Assembly (NCBI GenBank): GCA_021463165.1
Contig: JAJTWY010000001.1
Location: forward strand, 124,001 to 188,000
Length of the DNA stretch: 64,000 nt
Origin: Pyrinomonadaceae bacterium
GTDB lineage: Bacteria; Acidobacteriota; Blastocatellia; Pyrinomonadales; Pyrinomonadaceae
Direction of reading: 5' to 3'
A program made the position numbers and the translations under genes. Shown here one piece after another: positions 43,351 through 50,164 of the stretch (the stretch's first letter is position 1; the number at the start of each line of letters is the position of its first letter). The notes beneath the pieces were generated by a model. That model did no database searches, had not been told where the DNA came from, and saw only the letters and a program-made list of their open reading frames with translations.

Positions 43351-43902
43351 ATGTCTGAACGTAATCTATACCAGGTGCTTTTGTCGTTGATCCTCCTGAC
43401 AGTATCGATATCGATCTCCTGCACCGGCTCGAGAGACTCAACGGCGACGAACACGGCTCCGAATGAAATACCGAGGGTTTCGTCACCGGCAGATGAGGTT
43501 TTCGATGGGCAGAAGGTCGTAAAGAGCGAAGACGAATGGAGAGCGTATCTCTCACCCGAGGCGTTCTATGTCCTGAGACAGGAAGGCACCGAAAGGCCGT
43601 ATTCCGGCAAATACGAGAAGAACAAAGAGCCCGGCGATTATTACTGCGCGGCGTGTCATCTGAAGCTTTTCAGCTCGAAGGCGAAGTTTGAATCGGGTAC
43701 CGGATGGCCCAGCTTTTTTGAGCCGGTCAATGAGAAGAACATTGTTGAGGTCAAAGATGATTCGCTTGGAATGGAACGGATCGAGATCGAGTGTGCCCGA
43801 TGCGGCTCTCATCTCGGGCATGTTTTCGAGGACGGGCCAAAGCCGACGGGGTTACGGTACTGCATGAACTCGGTCTCACTGACGTTCGAGCCGTCGCATT
43901 AG
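43351..43902 (+). CDS. msrB: Lipoprotein peptide methionine sulfoxide reductase MsrB
   Basis: 183 residues. Lipoprotein signal with lipobox Cys24 (LTVSISISC) and then a disordered linker rich in Thr, Ser and Asn. The MsrB domain begins near 55 (SEDEWRAYLSPEAFYVLRQ, GTERPYSG), with four zinc Cys (C99, C102, C148, C151), GTGWPSFFEPV, HLGHVFEDGP and the catalytic Cys171 (RYCMNSVSL). It reduces methionine-R-sulfoxide and would act in the periplasm, alongside the MsrP-like protein. Divergent from the sigma factor; 3' end overlaps a small membrane-protein gene by 4 nt. Confidence 0.94.
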   Translation: MSERNLYQVLLSLILLTVSISISCTGSRDSTATNTAPNEIPRVSSPADEVFDGQKVVKSEDEWRAYLSPEAFYVLRQEGTERPYSGKYEKNKEPGDYYCAACHLKLFSSKAKFESGTGWPSFFEPVNEKNIVEVKDDSLGMERIEIECARCGSHLGHVFEDGPKPTGLRYCMNSVSLTFEPSH

Positions 43903-44081
43903 ATCGACCGTCGAGAAGCCCGTGTCAAACGAAACAGCGCATAGACCACGAGGGCCACACCCACGACAATCTCGGAAACGCGCCCCATCCCGTGGCCGCT
44001 CGGCAGAAGGCCGTCAGTGGTCGCGGCACTGGCGAGGAACCAAAGACCGACAAGCAATAGAAATATCCATAGTATTCGCAT
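43899..44081 (-). CDS. Small membrane protein of unknown function
   Basis: 60 residues from ATG 44081: two hydrophobic helices (RILWIFLLLVGLWFLA and GRVSEIVVGVALVVYALFRL) around a polar loop with PSGHGMG. No family recognised; convergent with msrB by a 4-nt overlap. No strong ribosome binding site. Its codons look ordinary and the two-helix pattern is convincing, but coding is less certain than for its neighbours. Confidence 0.55.
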   Translation of the reverse strand: MRILWIFLLLVGLWFLASAATTDGLLPSGHGMGRVSEIVVGVALVVYALFRLTRASRRSI

Positions 44082-44186
44082 GATGTTATTTTGCCGGCGG
44101 GCACGTTTCGTCCTCGATGCGAATTTTCCACCCACCTGAATACCGTCAGACGGGTCCGGGGGAGGAACAGATCATCGAGGCTCTCA

Positions 44187-44483
44187 TCACCAATTGACCT
44201 TGCCTTCCTGTGAAGTGTCGATCTGCGCCAGCTCGACGCCTTCGTCGAAGAAGAATATCTTCATGTTATCGAAAAGAAATTGGTGGGAATCCGGGTTGGA
44301 TACGTCGAGTCCGAAGTGGTTGATCAGCTGATTCTGTTTTTGCAGCCACTCCTTCCAACAACCGCCGCATGTCTCACCGCCTATACGCTGCCCCAGTTCG
44401 GTCGGGACGGGAGCGTAACCCAAGGGTTCGCCCTTTTGCCCGCACCGGGCGCATTTGAATCTATCACTTCCAAATAAAGCCAT
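44187..44483 (-). CDS. YggX-like Fe(2+)-trafficking protein with four cysteines
   Basis: 98 residues resembling YggX (oxidative damage protection, protects Fe-S clusters): YAPVPTELGQRIGG, KEWLQKQNQLINHFGLDVSNPDS and NMKIFFFDEG line up with the P-G-E-L-G-x-R-I, W-x-x-W...LIN and FLF/FFF motifs. Unlike E. coli YggX, with a single Cys near residue 7, it has CARC (C11, C14) and CGGC (C39, C42), so a zinc or iron site is likely. Context with Bcp, MsrB and MsrP suggests oxidative defence. The assignment is by motif order only. Confidence 0.72.
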   Translation of the reverse strand: MALFGSDRFKCARCGQKGEPLGYAPVPTELGQRIGGETCGGCWKEWLQKQNQLINHFGLDVSNPDSHQFLFDNMKIFFFDEGVELAQIDTSQEGKVNW

Positions 44484-44519
44484 AAGGAGATATTAACATA
44501 GAGAGAGCCGAGCAGCGTG

Positions 44520-44984
44520 CTACCCGCTTTCGGCCTTATGGATCGCATCGAGCACCTCGGCATCACTGGGTTTGAAGAGGCTGATCGGCTGGGCTTTATG
44601 ATAAGCGATCTTACCGGCCCTATCGATCACAACGACGCCTCGAGCCGACCGGCCGGGCAGCCAGCTTTTCATATCATAAAGCGCTGAGACTTTTCGGTCA
44701 GGGTCCGACAAGAGCCGCAACGGCAACTGATTCTTTTCAGCAAAGTCCTTGTGCGACTCGACTGTGTCGGTCGAGATGCCGATCACCTCGGCCCCCGTCG
44801 CCTGATATTCGGACCAATGATCGCGCACCGAGCAAAGCTGTCGCGTGCAAACAGGCGTGTTGTCGCCGGGATAGAACAAAAGCACGACCGCGCGGCCTCT
44901 TTGATCTGCAAGTCGCCAGGCGGCTCCCTCGCCATCCTTCAGGGTGAAATCGGGCGCCTCGCCGCCCATCGTGATCTCGCTCAT
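44520..44984 (-). CDS. Peroxiredoxin, Bcp/PrxQ type
   Basis: 154 residues. AhpC/TSA fold with APDFTLKDGEGAAWRLADQRGRAVVLLFYPGDNTPVCTRQLCSVRD: the peroxidatic Cys46 and resolving Cys51 five residues on, as in Bcp/PrxQ. VIGISTDTVESHKDFAEKNQLPLRLLSDPD and RSARGVVVIDRAGKIAYHK follow the family order. Reduces hydrogen and organic peroxides using thioredoxin. Its start is followed upstream by a small membrane-protein gene overlapping by 4 nt; 36 nt separates it from the YggX-like gene. Confidence 0.94.
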   Translation of the reverse strand: MSEITMGGEAPDFTLKDGEGAAWRLADQRGRAVVLLFYPGDNTPVCTRQLCSVRDHWSEYQATGAEVIGISTDTVESHKDFAEKNQLPLRLLSDPDRKVSALYDMKSWLPGRSARGVVVIDRAGKIAYHKAQPISLFKPSDAEVLDAIHKAESG

Positions 44985-45352
44985 TTTTTCCTCGCCGCCA
45001 ATACCGCCAGTACCGCCATAAAGATAAACGGTACGGTCGAAAGAAGTATCTTGTAATTCAAGCTGATCATACCGATAAATGCCATCAACAGAAGCAAGAG
45101 CGATAGGCTCCCGATACCGAGATACGTAAGCCGCTTGCTAGGTTCCTTTTGAAAAATGGTGATGAGCAACAGTACCTGGCCAAGCAGCGGAATGAGCGTA
45201 AATGGATGTACGACCGACAGCGGTTCGCCCCAGAGCCTACGCAACACCTCCCATTCGGCCTGAAACAGAAAGCTTCGATTGTCCGCACCCCATTCCAGAT
45301 AACCAAGGAGCGATGTGAGGATCACCAGCCCGTTCAGGATCTTGAGTTTCAT
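44981..45352 (-). CDS. Small integral membrane protein
   Basis: 123 residues with four predicted hydrophobic segments (about 3-17, 50-65, 75-95 and 100-120: LKILNGLVILTSLLGYLEWG, TLIPLLGQVLLLITIF, GIGSLSLLLLLMAFIGM, LSTVPFIFMAVLAVLAA). The leading LEWGADNRSFLFQAE stretch, with a Trp-Gly-x-Asp before an aromatic run, looks like a family motif but is not one recognised here. The 4-nt overlap with the peroxiredoxin start implies co-expression. Function unknown. Confidence 0.75.
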   Translation of the reverse strand: MKLKILNGLVILTSLLGYLEWGADNRSFLFQAEWEVLRRLWGEPLSVVHPFTLIPLLGQVLLLITIFQKEPSKRLTYLGIGSLSLLLLLMAFIGMISLNYKILLSTVPFIFMAVLAVLAARKK

Positions 45353-45362
45353 TCTTGACCGC

Positions 45363-45653
45363 CTAGCTGAACAACTCGTCCAGATCTCGCGCGCTGTGAA
45401 GCACTCGCGTTATCGATACTTTTCCAGCCCAGATCCGGTAGAAGATCATGTAGTTACCGAGCGGAAAACTTCTCAGGCCTTCATTTAGTTCCCGGCGTTC
45501 ACGACCGGCAAGCGGAGTCTGCCCAAGCATCCGAAAGACCCTTTCCAGGCGCCCAAAAAACACGACCGACGCTTCGAAATTGTCTGCAGCGATACAGGTA
45601 AGTATTTCATTAAGATTTTGCTCCGCCTCCGGAGTGATAATCGGTTCAGGCAT
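45363..45653 (-). CDS. parE: ParE/RelE-type toxin
   Basis: 96 residues of the ParE family: ITPEAEQNLNEILTCIAADN, RLERVFRMLGQTPLAGRERRELNEGLRSFPLGNYMIFYRI and ITRVLHSARDLDELF at the C-terminus are the typical order of plasmid-stabilisation-type toxins. ParE inhibits DNA gyrase; a ribosome-dependent RelE action is also possible for the superfamily. It overlaps the parD-type antitoxin gene by 8 nt, so is translated with it. Confidence 0.93.
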   Translation of the reverse strand: MPEPIITPEAEQNLNEILTCIAADNFEASVVFFGRLERVFRMLGQTPLAGRERRELNEGLRSFPLGNYMIFYRIWAGKVSITRVLHSARDLDELFS

Positions 45654-45912
45654 GATTGGGCTTTTTCGTTAGGAGCCGCTCTTTCATTTCGGCCATTGCC
45701 TCCGATACATCCCTATATCTGCCAGACTCAAGGCTATCAATGCCTTTCTGAATTTCCGCACGCAACGCTTTCAGCTTCGATTCGTGCGCCTCATCACGCT
45801 TTTGAAGTAGGCGCAAGCCTTCGCGGACAACCTCGCTCGCGGAATTGTACATACCGCTCTTAACTTTCTGCTCGACAAGACCCTCTAATTCCGGTGTAAG
45901 AGAGACATTCAT
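45646..45912 (-). CDS. parD: ParD-type antitoxin
   Basis: 88 residues. The N-terminal ribbon-helix-helix (MNVSLTPELEGLVEQKVKSGMYNSASEVVREGLRLLQKRD) is the standard ParD/CopG DNA-binding domain; the C-terminal, charged and probably disordered half wraps the toxin. First gene of the module; a perfect inverted repeat lies upstream (45937-45963) and may be the operator for autorepression by the antitoxin-toxin complex. Confidence 0.94.
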   Translation of the reverse strand: MNVSLTPELEGLVEQKVKSGMYNSASEVVREGLRLLQKRDEAHESKLKALRAEIQKGIDSLESGRYRDVSEAMAEMKERLLTKKPNHA

Positions 45913-45936
45913 ATGTCAAACACTAGCATATTTCGT

Positions 45937-45963
45937 TATCAATAACGATCTTTGTTATTGATA
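45937..45963. repeat. Inverted repeat upstream of parD (candidate operator)
   Basis: Perfect 10-bp arms (TATCAATAAC and GTTATTGATA) around a 7-nt spacer, 24 nt upstream of the parD ATG. A smaller palindrome, CGTTAT-CA-ATAACG (45934-45947), overlaps its left arm. Both fit RHH-type binding to AT-rich half sites. The right arm overlaps the end of the PflX-like gene upstream. Confidence 0.6.
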
Positions 45964-46965
45964 GTCGCGAATATCCTTGAACGGCTTCTCTTTGTCCGTA
46001 AAATCGGGGCGGTAATAATGCGAGGCCGATTCGTATTCCTGCATAAACCCTTCTTCCATCCCGAGTTCGTCCAATAAAGAAACGGCTTCGAACCATTCGC
46101 GTTCTGAGATGCGGCGCGACAATAAAATATATCGCGGGTCAGTGGCGGCTTTGTTGGTTGCATAGTACTGGGCCATCAACGAAACAGCGGTTTTGGGGGA
46201 GAGCTTGTCGCGGATCCAGCGGAGGTTTGATTCGATGTCGGCAATTCCGTTCGGGAGGATGAGCAGGCGGATGAGCAGACCTTGTTTTAGTAATCCGTCG
46301 TCGCCGAAAATAAGCGTGTCGCCCATTTGCCGGTGCATCTCTTTGATCGCGGCGCGCGCGTGTTCCTTATAGTCACGTACCTTTGAATATTGAAAACCAG
46401 CGTCGGAATCGGCGTACTTCAGATCGGGAAGATAGATATCGACGATTCCATCGAGCAGTTTCAATACCTCGACCGAATCGTATGCGTTGGTGTTGTAAAC
46501 GATCGGAAGCCGGAGACCCTTTTCGGCGGCGATCAGGATCGCTCGTGCCAACTGCGGAGCAAAATGTGTCGGCGAGACAAAGCCGATGTTATGGCAGCCG
46601 CGATCCTGTAGTTCGAGCATCATTTCGGCAAGTCGCTCGTGCGTGACCTCGTTCGTTTTTTGTTCCTTCCAGGTTTGCGAGATCTGATAATTCTGACAAT
46701 AAACGCAACGGAGATTGCAGTTGCCGAAAAAGATGTTTCCGGCGCCGTTGGTTCCAGATAAACATGGTTCCTCGCCGAAATGTGCCGTGTAGCTCGAAAC
46801 GATAGGCAGGCGTCCGCTGTAACACGCTGCGATCTCGTCGTTCAGCCGGTCGTTCCCGCAATCCTTCGGGCAGACCGTACACGAGCGCAGCAACGTCTCG
46901 AGAGCAAGGACTCGCTCCTCGAGCTTATTCTCCCGAAAAAGTGTCAGGTATCTTGCGTCGGCCAC
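45955..46965 (-). CDS. PflX-like radical SAM protein (COG1313 type)
   Basis: 336 residues. The CxxxCxxC cluster is at C83, C87, C90 (GNCNLRCVYCQNYQIS). Upstream, SCTVCPKDCGND forms an extra Cys set (C29, C32, C36), and GFVSPTHFAPQLARAI, NAYDSVEVLKLLDGIVDIYLPDLKYAD and LIRLLILPNG are typical of the PflX group, related to pyruvate formate-lyase activating enzymes and of unknown substrate. The N-terminal MADARYLTLF sequence is almost repeated upstream at 48127, see the repeat entries. Ends within the parD operator candidate. Confidence 0.9.
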   Translation of the reverse strand: MADARYLTLFRENKLEERVLALETLLRSCTVCPKDCGNDRLNDEIAACYSGRLPIVSSYTAHFGEEPCLSGTNGAGNIFFGNCNLRCVYCQNYQISQTWKEQKTNEVTHERLAEMMLELQDRGCHNIGFVSPTHFAPQLARAILIAAEKGLRLPIVYNTNAYDSVEVLKLLDGIVDIYLPDLKYADSDAGFQYSKVRDYKEHARAAIKEMHRQMGDTLIFGDDGLLKQGLLIRLLILPNGIADIESNLRWIRDKLSPKTAVSLMAQYYATNKAATDPRYILLSRRISEREWFEAVSLLDELGMEEGFMQEYESASHYYRPDFTDKEKPFKDIRDYQ

Positions 46966-46966
46966 C
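46931..46966. repeat. Imperfect 36-bp direct repeat, copy A
   Basis: Copy A covers the 5' end of the PflX-like gene. It matches copy B at 48093-48128 in 31 of 36 positions; all five differences are transitions (positions 4, 6, 16, 21, 35). Key core: AAGTGTC-x-GGTA-x-CTTGCGTCGGCCA. Confidence 0.75.
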
Positions 46967-46969
46967 GTT

Positions 46970-47986
46970 TCACTTTATACCTTTGGACTTCGGCTTATAG
47001 AACCTATCGATCGAAAACTTCTCGACAAAATACCGCGAACGCCAGCTCGGTTCCAGGCGGTCGAGCAATAGACCTTCGACCGCACCGAATGGATAGAAAA
47101 CCGTTCGTTCCCACTTTGCAAGGTCAAGATCGCGCATCTCCTCAAGGGTCGCGCTGAGCAGGCGTTTGGCTTCTTTGTCGAATGGTACGTAATCCGGTAA
47201 AGCGCGGAACGCCTTACTCGGCCTGTATCTACTCCCGGCCAGTTCGGCCATCTTGTATTGCGTGTACCGGGCGATCCCTTCCTGCCAGAGTTGAAACGAA
47301 GCGTATTTATAGTCCTCTGGTTTCAGCGACTCGGCAAACACTTCTCGCTTCTCAAGATATGTTTTGAGCGTAGCAACTGGATCTTGTTTTGAACTGGCCT
47401 CGTAAGCCTTCAGCAGACTATCGGTTAGTCCGCGAAATCGCAATACGACAGTCTCATTCGCGTAAGGGAACGGATAATTTATCTGCCACATTCCGGTCGT
47501 GTCGCCTCCGTGAAGATCTAACGCGTTCACCTCCGCAAAATAGTCCGGCCGTGAATATTGAAGCTGATGAAAATGTTCGTGCAGCAGTACGGCTACCCAA
47601 CGGGATGAGGTTTTGTCTGAGGTGTTCTCCGCCTTGCCGACGACTATAACAGGAGTGGGGCCAAAGGCAGGAAACGTGGCCAGAAAACTCTTCTGGAATT
47701 TTCGAGGACGAACAAAGACCTCGCTCTTCAGAAGTTTATCGTAGCCGATCGAATTGAACTCGTCGTTCGGTTTTGGATGGCGAATAAGGAACTCGTGGTC
47801 GTCTGTCACGAACAGGATCCCGAATGGCGCAGTGCTCCAGCCGGGCCACAGTTGATCCTGAAGTTGTTCGCCGATCCGATAGCTTTCAGCAATTCGAATC
47901 CGGTCGATCTCAGCGATCGCCGGAGCGGAATATGCGACCGAAAACAGAGAAACCAATATCGAAATGGAAAAAAGAAACAGTTTCAT
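46970..47986 (-). CDS. Secreted HExxH protein, putative metallopeptidase
   Basis: 338 residues from ATG 47986 with a Sec signal (1-20, FLFSISILVSLFSVAYS). The motif LLHEHFHQLQYSRPDYF (HEHFH 136-140) plus a later WQEGIARYTQYKMAEL (E236) is the zinc-site layout of gluzincin peptidases (HExxH with a Glu from an E-G-x-A-x-Y helix). The rest is not recognised. The catalytic Glu of HExxH is present (E137), but no M1, M4 or other family is assigned. An in-frame upstream start at 48127 is rejected because that segment is copy B of a repeat. It lies between the two repeat copies. Confidence 0.75.
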   Translation of the reverse strand: MKLFLFSISILVSLFSVAYSAPAIAEIDRIRIAESYRIGEQLQDQLWPGWSTAPFGILFVTDDHEFLIRHPKPNDEFNSIGYDKLLKSEVFVRPRKFQKSFLATFPAFGPTPVIVVGKAENTSDKTSSRWVAVLLHEHFHQLQYSRPDYFAEVNALDLHGGDTTGMWQINYPFPYANETVVLRFRGLTDSLLKAYEASSKQDPVATLKTYLEKREVFAESLKPEDYKYASFQLWQEGIARYTQYKMAELAGSRYRPSKAFRALPDYVPFDKEAKRLLSATLEEMRDLDLAKWERTVFYPFGAVEGLLLDRLEPSWRSRYFVEKFSIDRFYKPKSKGIK

Positions 47987-48086
47987 ATCTATTAGGACGT
48001 TCAGGCTGGAGGATTTGGTACAGGATCTATTTCGATTGAAGGTCTGTAAGTCTCTGGATCGTCGAAACCGGGGTCTATCACTCGGA

Positions 48087-48710
48087 TTAGTCTCCTGGAA
48101 AAGTGTCGGGTACCTTGCGTCGGCCATCTTTTATCTTTGCAAGCTGCATCCCGCCCCGCTTGCCGGTCGGCTTGTATTTGATCGCAACCTCCCGTGGCGC
48201 GACTTCGCGGGCAAGTTCCCACGTAAAATCCATCTCTGCGTTAATCGTGGCCGTTGCCATCCTCGTTTCTCGAAGCATCAAAAAGCTTCCCCAAAATAGG
48301 AACATGATGCCGACGATCCCGATCGGGATCGGCACCCAGCGGTAGGTGTTAAAGAAGGCTGCGATTGCGATCGTAACGCTGGTCAGGGTGAACATTCCAA
48401 CACCGTAATAGAAGGTTTGCAGCGCTCGCTGGAGAATACGCGAACGGCTCGTCACCTTATCCAGCAGATCGACGATCACCTCGACCCGTTTGTCATAGAG
48501 AGGTACCTCGTCCTTACGCTCGAGATATATCAGCTCGCTTAGCCGGTCTTCGAGGGCGCGAACACGATCGACAACTCGCCCGAGACGCGTTGAGGTCGAG
48601 AGAACGAGCGAACCTGTCGCCGAGATCAACAAAGCAGGAGTGACCATCGCCGTAAGAAACTCGATGGTTGAATTCAGAGCATCCGGATTGACTAAGTCGT
48701 TACCCGCCAT
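48087..48710 (-). CDS. DUF2721 membrane protein
   Basis: 207 residues from ATG 48710 (MAGNDLVNPDALNSTIEFLTAMVTPALLISATGS), two or three membrane helices near 22-42, 115-135 and 140-160 (YYGVGMFTLTSVTIAIAAFFN, WVPIPIGIVGIMFLFWGSF) and a cytoplasmic helical linker TRLGRVVDRVRALEDRLSEL, as in DUF2721. Function unknown. Its last residues (KVPDTFPGD) read through copy B of the direct repeat. Divergent from the esterase gene. Confidence 0.85.
   Translation of the reverse strand: MAGNDLVNPDALNSTIEFLTAMVTPALLISATGSLVLSTSTRLGRVVDRVRALEDRLSELIYLERKDEVPLYDKRVEVIVDLLDKVTSRSRILQRALQTFYYGVGMFTLTSVTIAIAAFFNTYRWVPIPIGIVGIMFLFWGSFLMLRETRMATATINAEMDFTWELAREVAPREVAIKYKPTGKRGGMQLAKIKDGRRKVPDTFPGD
48093..48128. 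repeat. Imperfect 36-bp direct repeat, copy B
   Basis: Copy B lies at the 3' end of the DUF2721 gene, 1162 bp from copy A at 46931. Read in the other frame it encodes MADARYPTLF, nearly the MADARYLTLF start of the PflX-like protein, suggesting duplication of that gene's 5' end. Confidence 0.75.
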
Positions 48711-48727
48711 AAAGTCGAAGTTTACGC

Positions 48728-48733
48728 TATAAT
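48728..48733 (+). promoter_or_regulatory. Candidate -10 element for the esterase gene
   Basis: Perfect TATAAT, 16 nt before the ATG at 48750, in the 39-nt divergent interval with the DUF2721 gene. No clear -35 seen. Confidence 0.45.
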
Positions 48734-48749
48734 CAGGCAAATTTGAACT

Positions 48750-49742
48750 ATGATCCGAGAGAAAATACCGGCCGGCACGGTGGTTTACATTAAGCACGAA
48801 AGCGAGGTTCTGAAAGGCAATCCGCTTGGCGATCCGCACATTCGCGACCTCATTGTCTATCTTCCGCCCGGTTACGATTCGAGCCGTGAACAACTCCCGG
48901 TCGTCTATTGCCTGACGGGTTTTACGGGGCGTGGTCGAATGATGTTGAATGAAACGGCCTTCGCTCCCACCTTTACCGAGAGGATCGATCGTCTCATTCA
49001 TCTGGGAACCATCAAGCCAATGATCGCCGTGATGCCGGACTGTTTCACCTATTTTGGCGGCTCACAATACATAAACTCAACTGCAACAGGCAGATACGAA
49101 GATTACATCACGCAGGAGATCGTTCCTTTTGTCGATAAAACATTTCGTACGATCGATGATAGAAAGTACCGAGCCGTGATGGGAAAATCCTCGGGCGGCT
49201 ACGGCTCGCTGATAATGGGGATGCGTCACGCCGACCTTTTCAGTATGGTCTGCTCCATCGCGGGCGATGCATATTTTGAGTACTGTTACCCAATGGATTT
49301 TGCGAAAGCTTACCGTGTCATCAAGGGCGATCCGAAGGCATTCATGGAAAGGGTCTGGTCAACTGAGCATCAAGTCCGCGATGCCCATGCCGCGATCAAC
49401 ACGATCGGAATGGCTGCCTGCTATTCACCCGACGGGGAGGCTTTCGAAATGCCGTTCGATCTCGAAACCGGTGAGGTCCGCCAGGATATCTGGCACCGTT
49501 GGCTCGAACACGATCCGGTTCGAATGGTCGAGAAATACGTCGCGGAACTTAAGTCACTGAAGCTGCTTTTTCTAGACGCAGGAAACAGCGACGAGTTCGC
49601 GCTGGATGTAGGAGCCAGGATCTTGTCGCGAAGACTGAGCGAGCACGGGATCGATCACGTTCATGAAGAATTCGACGGTGGCCACTTCAATATTTCATTT
49701 CGGTTTGAAAGGTCGCTGGAGTTGATCTCCAAAGCGATGTGA
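48750..49742 (+). CDS. Esterase D-type alpha/beta hydrolase
   Basis: 330 residues of the esterase/S-formylglutathione hydrolase/mycolyltransferase-like group. VYLPPGYDSSREQLPVVYCLTGFTG is the oxyanion-strand region, PDCFTYFGGSQY and VMGKSSGGYGSLIMG carry the GxSxGG-type nucleophile motif, and the terminal EFDGGHFNISFR supplies the His; an Asp from LLFLDAGNSDEF is the likely triad acid. No signal peptide, so cytosolic. Substrate unknown. Confidence 0.88.
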   Translation: MIREKIPAGTVVYIKHESEVLKGNPLGDPHIRDLIVYLPPGYDSSREQLPVVYCLTGFTGRGRMMLNETAFAPTFTERIDRLIHLGTIKPMIAVMPDCFTYFGGSQYINSTATGRYEDYITQEIVPFVDKTFRTIDDRKYRAVMGKSSGGYGSLIMGMRHADLFSMVCSIAGDAYFEYCYPMDFAKAYRVIKGDPKAFMERVWSTEHQVRDAHAAINTIGMAACYSPDGEAFEMPFDLETGEVRQDIWHRWLEHDPVRMVEKYVAELKSLKLLFLDAGNSDEFALDVGARILSRRLSEHGIDHVHEEFDGGHFNISFRFERSLELISKAM

Positions 49743-49792
49743 TGGAATGGATGCTGAAGGGGGTTTGGTTGATTCGGAGCCCGGACCGCGAA

Positions 49793-50155
49793 TTACCGAT
49801 CGTTAGGCTGCTCCGCCTTGAGCCGTAGAACCCTCTCGACCTCGACCGCCATTCGGCCGGTCATCATATACCCCATCATTTTGAAGTCGCTGATAAAGGA
49901 CCAGAAGGGGTATTTGAAGCTGGCGGGCCGGTTCTTCTCAACTACAAAATGAGCGAACCATGCAAAGGCGTACCCAACGACAAAGAAAACCGGAAAAAAG
50001 TACCATTGTCCGCGGAAAATGAAATAGACAAGTAGCCCGATTCCAAGTGAGGTGCCGACAAAATGCAGAAGCCGCGTTAGCGGAAGGCTGTGTTCCTGGA
50101 CATAAAAATCCCAGAATTCTCTGTATGTCTTGATCATCTCAAGGCCCTCATTCAT
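49793..50155 (-). CDS. DUF962/Mpo1-like membrane protein
   Basis: 120 residues. The DUF962 signature is clear: FWDFYVQEHSLPLTRLLHFVGTSLGIGL with a membrane helix, then WYFFPVFFVVGYAFAWFAHFVVEKNRPASFKYPFWSFISDFKMM. The yeast member Mpo1 is an Fe(II)-dependent fatty-acid alpha-dioxygenase; the conserved His residues (H31, H68) are here. A bacterial function is not established. ATG 50155 follows the phosphatase-superfamily gene by 9 nt, so both are likely co-transcribed. Confidence 0.9.
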   Translation of the reverse strand: MNEGLEMIKTYREFWDFYVQEHSLPLTRLLHFVGTSLGIGLLVYFIFRGQWYFFPVFFVVGYAFAWFAHFVVEKNRPASFKYPFWSFISDFKMMGYMMTGRMAVEVERVLRLKAEQPNDR

Positions 50156-50164
50156 CGATCAGCC

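Noticed and set aside
45937..45963. Inverted repeat as a terminator of the PflX-like gene
   Set aside because: There is no T-tract after either arm, the stem is AT-rich, and its position fits an operator for parDE better.
47987..48127. Possible extension of the HExxH protein to ATG 48127
   Set aside because: The added 47 residues come from copy B of the direct repeat and overlap DUF2721; the Sec signal begins at ATG 47986.
48711..49001. Possible N-terminal extension of the DUF2721 protein
   Set aside because: The extension overlaps the esterase gene on the other strand and shows no domain; the usual DUF2721 N-terminus starts at ATG 48710.
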